A program made the translations under genes and the position numbers. This document shows, piece by piece, positions 56,501 through 64,000 of a DNA stretch of 64,000 bases (its first letter is position 1; every line of letters starts with the position of its first letter). Source of the stretch: an uncultured Akkermansia sp. (lineage in GTDB: Bacteria > Verrucomicrobiota > Verrucomicrobiia > Verrucomicrobiales > Akkermansiaceae); assembly GCA_947629715.1 (NCBI GenBank), contig CANRET010000002.1, positions 1 to 64,000 of the forward strand, read 5' to 3'. The notes under the pieces are model-generated. The model had not been told where the DNA came from and did not search any database. It saw nothing but the letters and a program-made list of their open reading frames with translations.

Positions 56501-59500
56501 TTTTCATCGTTGCCATGGGCGGCGAGATACTCTCGGGCCTCCACCTCATCGGGATCTTCTCTCAATTCATGCAGTTTGAACTTGAGACGGAAGAGGCGCA
56601 TCACAAATACGTACGAGCAGGGAATCAGGAAGACGCCCACCAGCGTGGCCACTGTCATGCCGATCACCACCACCACGCCGATGGAATTGCGCGCCAGCGC
56701 GCCTGATCCGCTGGACAGAATGAGCGGGATGCAGCCCAGAATGAAGGCGAGCGACGTCATGAGAATGGGACGCAGACGCAAACGAGCCGCAGCCAACGTG
56801 GATTCCATGAGCGTCTTGCCTCGCTCCATCTCCAGATTGGCAAACTCGACAATCAGAATGGCGTTCTTGGCCGCCAACCCCACGAGCATCACCAGCCCGA
56901 CCTGCGCGTACAGATTGAGCTCCAGCCCCCAGAACCACAGCCCCGCGTACGCGCCCAGCACCGCGATCGGCACCGTCATGAAGACGGATATGGGCAACGG
57001 CCATTTTTCGTAGAGCGCCACCAGGATGAGGAACGCAAAGAGGCCGGACATGATGAAGATGGCGCCCAGGCCGGTGCTGTTGCGCACCTTGTTTTCCTGA
57101 AAACTCATATCCTGGTAATCGAAGCCCACCTTGGAGGGATCCATCGTCTGGGCATACACCTGCTCCATGGCGTCCATAAGCTGCTGGGTCGAATAGCCGG
57201 GCTTGGGCATCACGTTGATTTTAGCGGCGTTGTAACCCTGATGGTGCATCACGAATTCCGTCTCCGCAATATCCTTGACGTTCACCAGCACCGAGAGCGG
57301 CACCCGCTTGCCCTCTGCGTTGGTCACGAAAAAGCCGTCCATTTGATCCAGACTGGTGCGGTCGGCCCCCTGAGCCTGAATGTACACCTGCCATTGCTGG
57401 CCGAAGGCGTTGAAGAAGTTCACGAAGGAAGAGCCGTAGTAGGCTGCCAGCACGCCGTTGGCCGCGCTGATGTCCACCTTGTAGTACTGGCATTTTTCTC
57501 GGTCGAGTTCCAGGTACTTTTGGGGCGTGTCAGCCATCATCATGTCCATGCACATGCCTACCTCCGGCCGTTGCCGAGCTGCCTGCTCAAAGGCTTTCAC
57601 ACGTTCGTAGAGGAAGGGAACGCCTTGCCCTTCCAAATCGGTGAGCACCATCGCCACGCCATTCGCCGTGCCCACGCCGGGGATAGCCGGCGGCACAAGC
57701 ACCATGGCTGTGCCGTCCAGTCCGGCTTGCTGCACTTTAGCCATGAGTCTCTGCTGAATCTGCTGGGCGGTTTCCGGACGCTCGCTCCAATCCTTGAGTT
57801 CGACGAAAGCAATGCAGGCGCCCGGCGTTTGCACCATGTTCAGAATGTTAATGCCCACCACGGAGGTGAGGTTTTTCACCACCGAAGGGTCGTATAACGC
57901 CGCCTCCAGCTTTTTATTCTGTTCCATGGCCACTTGCAGGGAGGTCTCGGGCTTCATGACAAGCGCGGCCATGAGGAAGCCCTGGTCTTCGTCCGGCAGG
58001 AAAGCGCCCGGTACACGCTCTGCCACCGGCTTGATGGCAAACCAGAAGAGCGCCAACAGCGGCATGGAGATGATGAGCTTGCGCGCCAACCCGCCGCAAA
58101 TGCGCGTGTAGATGTTGGCCGTGCCGTTGTAGCACTTGTTGAAGAGGCGATGCAGCGGCGCGAAGATGCTCCTGTTTTGCGAACTCGGCTTGAGAAGCAG
58201 AGCGCACAGAGCCGGGGAAAGAGTGAGCGCGTTGAATGCCGATATCAGCATTGAAATCGCAATGGTGATGGCAAACTGCTTGAATAGCGTGCCTGTGATG
58301 CCCTTCAGCATCAGCGAGGGCAGGAACACCGCTGCAAGCACCAACGCGATGGCTATCACCGGCCCGCTCACTTCCTGCATGGCGGCAAAAGCGGCTACGC
58401 GCGGTTTGAGTCCCTTGTCGATATGGTGCTGCACGGCCTCCACCACAACGATGGCGTCATCCACGACCAGACCGATTGCGAGGACCATGCCCAGCAGGGA
58501 AATCGTGTTGAGCGTGAACCCGAGCAACGGGAACACGCAGAAAGTTGAAATGAGCGATACCGGCACCGCAATGAGCGGTATGAGCGTGGCACGCCAATTT
58601 TGCAGGAACATATACACCACCAACGCCACCAGGATGATCGCTTCCATGAAGGTGTGGCGTATCTCATTGATGGAGTAGCGCACGGAAGTCGTGGTGTCCA
58701 GCGCCACGGAACCGCTCACACCCTGAGGCATGGTGGCCGTTTTCTTCTCCAGCAGTTTGGTCACGCGATCCACGGTGTCGATGGCGTTGGATCCCGGCGA
58801 TTGGAAAATCACGACGGAAGCCGCCACCTGGCCGTTGCGTCGCCCCGTAGCCGAGTAGTTCTCCGAGCCGAGCTCAATCGTTGAGATGTCCTTCAAATAG
58901 ACAATTTGGTCGGCCTGCTGGCGCACGATAATTTCTTCGAACTGTCTGGGATCGGTGAGCCGTCCCTGGGTTCGCACGGTGATGGTTTTCTCCTGACCGT
59001 CGGGTACGGGATCCGCGCCGATTTTACCGCCGGGATTGGTCATGTTCTGCTTGGAAATAGCGGCGCGCACTTCATCCAGCGAGATGTTGAAGTGGCTCAT
59101 CTTTACCGTATCCAGCCAAATGCGGATGGCGTAACGCCCCGCGCCGTACACGGCCACTTCGCCCACACCTTCCACACGCTTGATTTCATCCACCAACTTC
59201 ACTTGCGCATAATTCGCCAAATCCACGGAGTTGTAACTCCCATCCGGCGAGGTGAGCCCGTAGAGCATAAGTGGCAGTCCCGGCTGCTGGCGTATCGTGA
59301 TCCCGGAGTTCATGACCTCGCTCGGCATTTGCGATTGAGCCTGGCCGTAGCGCATGTTCACGAGCATCTGGTCCAAATCCGTGTCCGAATCCGGCTCAAA
59401 GACGACCATGAGGTTGTACACGCCATTGTTGGACGACACAGAGGTCATGTAATCCATGTGCTGCACGCCGTTCACCTGGCGTTCCAACGGGGTTCCCACA

Positions 59501-59679
59501 GAATCGGCCACGGATTGGGCGTCCGCGCCGGGGAACATTGTTTGCAGCTGGATGATGCGCGGCGTTATCTCCGGGTACTGCGAAATGGGCAAGTTCAGAT
59601 AGCACACGATTCCCAGCAGTGTGGTGACCACTGCTATCACCGTGGCAATCACCGGGTGTTTGATGAAGTAGGCGCTCAT
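56497..59679 (-). CDS. RND (HAE1/AcrB-type) multidrug efflux transporter
   Basis: Full-length 1060 aa; AIGLVVDDAIVVVEAVQHH, GLAAKNAILIVEFANLEMERGKTL. Confidence 0.97.
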   Translation of the reverse strand: MSAYFIKHPVIATVIAVVTTLLGIVCYLNLPISQYPEITPRIIQLQTMFPGADAQSVADSVGTPLERQVNGVQHMDYMTSVSSNNGVYNLMVVFEPDSDTDLDQMLVNMRYGQAQSQMPSEVMNSGITIRQQPGLPLMLYGLTSPDGSYNSVDLANYAQVKLVDEIKRVEGVGEVAVYGAGRYAIRIWLDTVKMSHFNISLDEVRAAISKQNMTNPGGKIGADPVPDGQEKTITVRTQGRLTDPRQFEEIIVRQQADQIVYLKDISTIELGSENYSATGRRNGQVAASVVIFQSPGSNAIDTVDRVTKLLEKKTATMPQGVSGSVALDTTTSVRYSINEIRHTFMEAIILVALVVYMFLQNWRATLIPLIAVPVSLISTFCVFPLLGFTLNTISLLGMVLAIGLVVDDAIVVVEAVQHHIDKGLKPRVAAFAAMQEVSGPVIAIALVLAAVFLPSLMLKGITGTLFKQFAITIAISMLISAFNALTLSPALCALLLKPSSQNRSIFAPLHRLFNKCYNGTANIYTRICGGLARKLIISMPLLALFWFAIKPVAERVPGAFLPDEDQGFLMAALVMKPETSLQVAMEQNKKLEAALYDPSVVKNLTSVVGINILNMVQTPGACIAFVELKDWSERPETAQQIQQRLMAKVQQAGLDGTAMVLVPPAIPGVGTANGVAMVLTDLEGQGVPFLYERVKAFEQAARQRPEVGMCMDMMMADTPQKYLELDREKCQYYKVDISAANGVLAAYYGSSFVNFFNAFGQQWQVYIQAQGADRTSLDQMDGFFVTNAEGKRVPLSVLVNVKDIAETEFVMHHQGYNAAKINVMPKPGYSTQQLMDAMEQVYAQTMDPSKVGFDYQDMSFQENKVRNSTGLGAIFIMSGLFAFLILVALYEKWPLPISVFMTVPIAVLGAYAGLWFWGLELNLYAQVGLVMLVGLAAKNAILIVEFANLEMERGKTLMESTLAAARLRLRPILMTSLAFILGCIPLILSSGSGALARNSIGVVVVIGMTVATLVGVFLIPCSYVFVMRLFRLKFKLHELREDPDEVEAREYLAAHGNDEN

Positions 59680-59685
59680 GGCTTC

Positions 59686-61065
59686 TTATTGCTTGGCGGT
59701 GACGGAAGGTGTGGTGGACACGGGATGCGTGTAGATAAAGGGGTGCGGATTCACCGTGCCAAATCCCTCTTTGGCGCCGGCTGCGCGCATTCCCATGTTG
59801 GCCTGCGCGTAGATGGCCGCCATCTGTCCGCCCTCCACGATGACCTGCACGTCTTTCGGGTTGTCGAATCCGAGATCCTTGAGGCTTTCTTCGAGAGGCT
59901 TCACCCGCCCCGTGATGATCTGCATGAGCATGGGCGTCGTCTTGCCGTCGCCATTGGGCATTTCCAGGGTTACTTCTTCGCCGCATGTTACATCGATGCC
60001 GTACGGCGCATTGTCCTTGCCTACCACGTAGATGAAGCGGTGGTTCATGGAGGAGACAAGCGCGCGGCTGGGCACCAGCAAGGCATTCTTCTCCACTCCG
60101 GTTTTCGCCTTCACCCGCACGGCCGCGCCGCTGCGCAGTTTCAGATCCGGGTTGGGAATGTGTCCCACAAAGTTGACGGTGCCGGTGGAGCTGTTGACGT
60201 AGCTGTCCACCGCCACGACCTTGCCTTCGCGGTCATACACCGTGCCGTCCTCCAGGACTACTTTGAAATTTTTCACCGGCGACACCATCCCCTCATCCGG
60301 ATTGTAGGTGGGCGCCAGCAGCTTGGTGAGGATCTGTTTGCCCGGCACTACAAAATCCACGCGTATGGGATCAATGGAAGACATGGTGGTGAGCGTTGCT
60401 CCGCCCGAGACAATCAGATCCCCAACGCTCACATTGGCCTTGGAGGCGACTCCCGTGAAGGGGGCTCGAATCGTGCAGCGTTTCAGGTTGATGCGTGCAA
60501 TTTCCTGCTGAGCTATGGCTTGCTGTTCAGCTGCTTTTGCCAATGCCAGCGCTGCCTGGGTGCGGCGGTGCGCATGCAAAGCGTCCGTGTAGTTTTTCTC
60601 GGAGACCGAGCCACTGTCCACCAGCTTGCTGTAACGTTCCACATCCTTGGCGGCCTGGTCGTCTGCGGCCAAAGCCTGCTCCACACTTGCCTTGGATACT
60701 GCCACGGCGGCATCCGCCTGCGACAACGCCGCCTTGTAGCTCTCCGGGTCAATCTCAAAAAGCACCTCCCCCTCCTTGCACAGCGTGCCGTCCCAGTACA
60801 CCTGGTTGAGGAGTTTTCCCGTCACTTCAGGCTTGATGCTTGCTTCCTGCACGCCGCGCAGGTGACCGAACCAGGTGCTGTACATCTCCACATCCTGCTG
60901 CTGCAGGTTCATGACGCTCACGGAGAGCGGCGCCATCCGGCGCGTTTCCGCCGCAGACTTCTGCTCCCGATTGCCGTCTTTGCACGCATTCAGCCCAACG
61001 CTCGCCAGACTCGCGCACAGCATCCATGTCATTATTTTTCCTGTTTTCATAGAGTGTTCGTTCAT
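59686..61065 (-). CDS. RND efflux periplasmic adaptor (MFP) lipoprotein
   Basis: EASIKPEVTGKLLNQVYWDGTLCKEGEVLFEIDPESYKAALSQADAAV; lipobox SVGLNAC. Confidence 0.94.
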   Translation of the reverse strand: MNEHSMKTGKIMTWMLCASLASVGLNACKDGNREQKSAAETRRMAPLSVSVMNLQQQDVEMYSTWFGHLRGVQEASIKPEVTGKLLNQVYWDGTLCKEGEVLFEIDPESYKAALSQADAAVAVSKASVEQALAADDQAAKDVERYSKLVDSGSVSEKNYTDALHAHRRTQAALALAKAAEQQAIAQQEIARINLKRCTIRAPFTGVASKANVSVGDLIVSGGATLTTMSSIDPIRVDFVVPGKQILTKLLAPTYNPDEGMVSPVKNFKVVLEDGTVYDREGKVVAVDSYVNSSTGTVNFVGHIPNPDLKLRSGAAVRVKAKTGVEKNALLVPSRALVSSMNHRFIYVVGKDNAPYGIDVTCGEEVTLEMPNGDGKTTPMLMQIITGRVKPLEESLKDLGFDNPKDVQVIVEGGQMAAIYAQANMGMRAAGAKEGFGTVNPHPFIYTHPVSTTPSVTAKQ

Positions 61066-61490
61066 GAAATGTTGTCGTACATTTTTTCCAGACAGACGTG
61101 CATTTCCCGTCGCTGTTTTCTTGTAAGCCCGTGCATCACTTGCTCCTCCAACTCCTGCAACAGGGCGCTCACCCTTGCGTGATCCTTCCGTACCGTCTCT
61201 GTGAGATACACGTTTTTCACCCGCCTGTCCTGACTGTCAAAAGCCGTATGCACATACCCCTTGGCTTCCAGCCTCTCGAGCAATCCCTTCATCGTCGCAT
61301 GGCTCACCCCCATGTACTTCTCCAGTTCCCCCTGCGTCACCGGTCGTCCGCTGTGCTTTTTGGCATACATGAGCACGCGCCCTTGCGCCGCCGTCACAGG
61401 ACACTCCGCGCGTGCGGCGAACAGAGTCGCTGCCCTGTCCGTAATCATCTTCATGATAAACAACACGCTCGGCGTCTCGCCCTGTTCCAT
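61062..61490 (-). CDS. MarR-family transcriptional regulator
   Basis: TAAQGRVLMYAKKHSGRPVTQGELEKYMGVSHATMKGLLERLEAKGYVHTAFDSQDRRVKNVYLT; 4-nt overlap with the MFP gene. Confidence 0.92.
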   Translation of the reverse strand: MEQGETPSVLFIMKMITDRAATLFAARAECPVTAAQGRVLMYAKKHSGRPVTQGELEKYMGVSHATMKGLLERLEAKGYVHTAFDSQDRRVKNVYLTETVRKDHARVSALLQELEEQVMHGLTRKQRREMHVCLEKMYDNIS

Positions 61491-61749
61491 AAATGAAGTA
61501 TGCTTCCTATTTTTCGGGCGGATAATACGCCGATTTATTCGGATGTCAAGTTTGAATTGACATAAAGTTTCGTTTTCACTCGTGTCCCAACAGAAGCGCG
61601 CCCTGTCGCCGAGGTCGGGAATTGACCAAAACCATGAGGCGAAATCACTGCCACCGCCGCCCCATCGGCGGTTCGCCCCTGTCGGGACAACGCATGCACG
61701 TTGTAAATCGTAAATAGGCAAACGCGTTTTCTCATGCGCCTGCCCCGGT

Positions 61750-61903
61750 GGTTGCATCCATCCAAAATAAGGGCACGTTGAAAAAAGTTGAATTTTGCGT
61801 CAAATTTGCCCCAAATTCAACGCAAATTCAACATGCTGTCTCTGCTATCTATTGATAATCTGGCTATTCAACCATGCGAAATTCTGCGTCAATTCCCTTG
61901 ACA
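61750..61903 (+). repeat. 154-bp direct repeat, copy 1
   Basis: Identical to 63684-63837 at 152/154 positions (differences at 61754 and 61773). Confidence 0.97.
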
Positions 61904-61926
61904 GCATCCCCTCAGAGTGATACAGT
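61898..61926 (+). promoter_or_regulatory. Putative promoter of the AlbA_2/HATPase gene
   Basis: TTGACA (61898-61903, last 6 bp of repeat copy 1), 17-bp spacer, TACAGT (61921-61926). Confidence 0.55.
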
Positions 61927-61934
61927 ATGAGCTG

Positions 61935-63704
61935 ATGAAGGAGGAAACGACATTGGAGCACATCCTCTCCAAGCTGCTCACAGCGGGAGAAAATGAGGTG
62001 ATAGAGTTCAAGGAAGCCCATAAAGGGAAAGGACCGGACTTTATCGGAAAGTATGTGTCGGCTCTGAGCAACGAAGCGAATTTACGTGGGGTGGATTTCG
62101 GCTGGCTTTGTTTTGGCGTGGCGGACAAGCCAAAGGGAAACACGAGCTCGCGTCTGGTCGGCACTCATGCGATCATCGACCAAAACCTGAAGTACGAGAT
62201 ATCTCGGAATACGACCAACAACCTCACGATTCGCGAGGTTCTGGAGGGGATTGTGGAGGGAAAGCGCATCCTGATCCTCAAGATACCGGCTGCGCCGCGC
62301 GGCATGCCCATCGCTTGGGACGGCAAATTCTACGGAAGAAACGGTGATAGTCTGACCACACTATCGACTGATAAATATGATGAAATACGGAGGCAAAGCG
62401 GGATATACGATTGGTCTTCCGAAATATGCCCTCAGGCAAGCTTGGCGGATCTCGATGAGAGAGCCCTCGCTCTCATGCGCGAAAAATACGCCATCAAACA
62501 ACGCAACGAGGACTTCCAAACCCTGCCGCCGGAAAACATGCTCAGCGATCTCGACCTCATGCGCAACGGGGGCATCACCAACGCCGCAGTGATTTTAGCG
62601 GGCAGGAAAGAGTTCATCCAACAACACTACCCCAACGCGGCTATCCGCCTCGAGTACAGGGAAAGCGAAGCCGATATCGCCTTCCTCAACCGAATCGCTT
62701 ACGAAGAGGCCTTCTTCCTCTCCATCGACAAACTCTGGCACGATATCAACATCCGCAACATCAGCATCCCGATTTCTGACGGTCCCTACATTTTTCAGGT
62801 CCACTCGTTCAATGAGGCGGTCATGCGCGAGGCTATTTGCAACGCGGTCGCTCACCGGGATTACCGCATTGCCAGCGAAACTCTCATCAAGCAATATCCC
62901 CATAAAATCACCATAACGAATGCCGGAGGTTTCCCCCCGGGCGTTACAACGGACAACCTGCTCACTGTTCCCAGCACACCTCGCAACCGGCTGCTTTCTG
63001 ACGTCATGGCAAAGACAGGTCTGGTCGAACGCTCCGGTCAGGGCGTCGATAAAATCTACAGAAATACCCTCTCGGAAGGCAAGCCTGCCCCGGATTATGG
63101 AAACAGCAATTCCCAGATGGTGGAACTCGTCCTCTCAGCCGCTGTCGTCAACAAGCCTTTCGCCATCTTCATTGACGAAACGCAGCGTCGCCTCTCTCCC
63201 GAAAACAAAATGTCCGTCTTCGAGATCATCGCCCTCGATAAGGTGCGGGGTGAAGAATATGATGAAGTGCCTCGCTCCATGCTCCAAAAACTCCTCAAAA
63301 AGGGCGTCATCGAAAAAAGCGGTGCCACGAAAGGGACGAGATATTATCTCGCAAAGCGCTATTTTGAACTCGCTAATGATGTCCCCGGCTACATGAACAA
63401 GCGAAAGGACTGGGATCCCTCCCTCTCCATCCCTCTTGTCAGTGTTTTCCTGAGCGAGCATGATGGCGCCAGGTTCAAAGATATTGAAAAAGCGTTCGAT
63501 GGACATCTTTCTACCAAGCAGGTCAGAACTCTTCTCAGGAATCTTCTCCTTCAACACGTGATTTTCACCAGTGGTAAATCCTCCGGCACGCGCTATCACC
63601 TCGCCCGAGAAAATCGCATCGCCGCAGATTTATACATGGATGCTCTGAAAATTGGCATGTCTGTTCTGGAAAAACAGGCGAGCGGTTACATCCATCCAAA
63701 ATAA
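61935..63704 (+). CDS. AlbA_2 (Schlafen-like) plus HATPase_c_4 domain protein with C-terminal winged-helix-like region
   Basis: GENEVIEFKEAHKGKGPDFIGKYVSALSNEANLRGVDFGWLCFGVADK; EAVMREAICNAVAHRDY; ITNAGGFPPGVTTDNLLTVPSTPRNRLLSDVMAKTGLVERSGQGVDKIY. Confidence 0.9.
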   Translation: MKEETTLEHILSKLLTAGENEVIEFKEAHKGKGPDFIGKYVSALSNEANLRGVDFGWLCFGVADKPKGNTSSRLVGTHAIIDQNLKYEISRNTTNNLTIREVLEGIVEGKRILILKIPAAPRGMPIAWDGKFYGRNGDSLTTLSTDKYDEIRRQSGIYDWSSEICPQASLADLDERALALMREKYAIKQRNEDFQTLPPENMLSDLDLMRNGGITNAAVILAGRKEFIQQHYPNAAIRLEYRESEADIAFLNRIAYEEAFFLSIDKLWHDINIRNISIPISDGPYIFQVHSFNEAVMREAICNAVAHRDYRIASETLIKQYPHKITITNAGGFPPGVTTDNLLTVPSTPRNRLLSDVMAKTGLVERSGQGVDKIYRNTLSEGKPAPDYGNSNSQMVELVLSAAVVNKPFAIFIDETQRRLSPENKMSVFEIIALDKVRGEEYDEVPRSMLQKLLKKGVIEKSGATKGTRYYLAKRYFELANDVPGYMNKRKDWDPSLSIPLVSVFLSEHDGARFKDIEKAFDGHLSTKQVRTLLRNLLLQHVIFTSGKSSGTRYHLARENRIAADLYMDALKIGMSVLEKQASGYIHPK

Positions 63705-63837
63705 GGCCACGTTGAAAAAAGTTGAATTTTGCGTCAAATTTGCCCCAAATTCAACGCAAATTCAACATGCTGTCTCTGCTATCTATTGATAATCTGGCTA
63801 TTCAACCATGCGAAATTCTGCGTCAATTCCCTTGACA
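63684..63837 (+). repeat. 154-bp direct repeat, copy 2 (overlaps the 3' end of the AlbA_2 gene)
   Basis: 152/154 identical to copy 1; contains the gene's last codons GYIHPK-stop. Confidence 0.97.
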
Positions 63838-64000
63838 TATTTACCTGTGCTACACCTTTGCCGTCGGGACAAACGCATTTGAGAGAGGTCAATCAACGGA
63901 GAAATACTCTTATTGACTGATATCACCGTTTATACGCATCAAACATCGTGACAGCAATCGCACTTGGGCAGACCCCGTTCTGCCACCGTTGTACCTCGTA

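Noticed and set aside
58906-61182. 758-aa plus-strand ORF (and other long antisense ORFs, e.g. 38200-39645, 53303-54793, 10611-11969, 22302-23075)
   Set aside because: Each lies antisense to a confidently assigned gene; translations are His/Val/Arg-rich shadow frames typical of high-GC DNA.
55061-61490. MarR-MFP-RND-OMF operon as an unusual system
   Set aside because: Standard tripartite efflux operon with local regulator; nothing atypical visible.
1-64000. CRISPR arrays, tRNA or rRNA genes
   Set aside because: No regularly spaced short repeats and no convincing tRNA/rRNA sequence found by reading; a tRNAscan/CRISPRCasFinder run would be needed to exclude them formally.

Overview
The window is a GC-rich bacterial chromosome segment. 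Its gene content (ECF sigma factor plus Ser/Thr kinase pair, GH89 glycosidase, LpxC-FabZ fusion, GspE/PilB-type pair) suggests Verrucomicrobia, possibly Akkermansia-like; taxonomy is inference only. Bases 1-3909 form an accessory left end: a PtuA-like ATPase C-terminus cut by the window edge plus a PtuB-like HNH gene (Septu or retron-effector type), a gene remnant, an acyltransferase, a MITE-like 22-bp inverted-repeat element, and a DDE/rve insertion sequence ending 44 bp before plsY. The middle is mostly core: plsY-gpsA, ECF-kinase, GH89, a type II/IV pilus-like cassette with two ATPases, a giant M16 protease, M29 peptidase, aroB, M50 protease, lpxC-fabZ, rpmH-rnpA-yidD-yidC, and a long minus-strand gene train (purE-pyrR-pyrB-pyrC'-ELM1-GT-GT-MBL-LDT-CPBP-thiL-rsmA/Nudix). 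It continues with M20, a ferritin-like protein, tal, galE, mpl and a MarR-controlled RND efflux operon. At the right end an AlbA_2/HATPase (Schlafen-like) gene is bracketed by two 154-bp direct repeats (152/154 identical), whose ends coincide with the gene's stop-codon region and a -35 box. This is the best candidate for an undescribed mobile or cassette-like unit. Several proteins look like pseudoenzymes by motif loss: PyrC', one of two tandem GT4s, a ferritin, and a kinase-like protein. All family calls are from reading the sequence; no database search was run.
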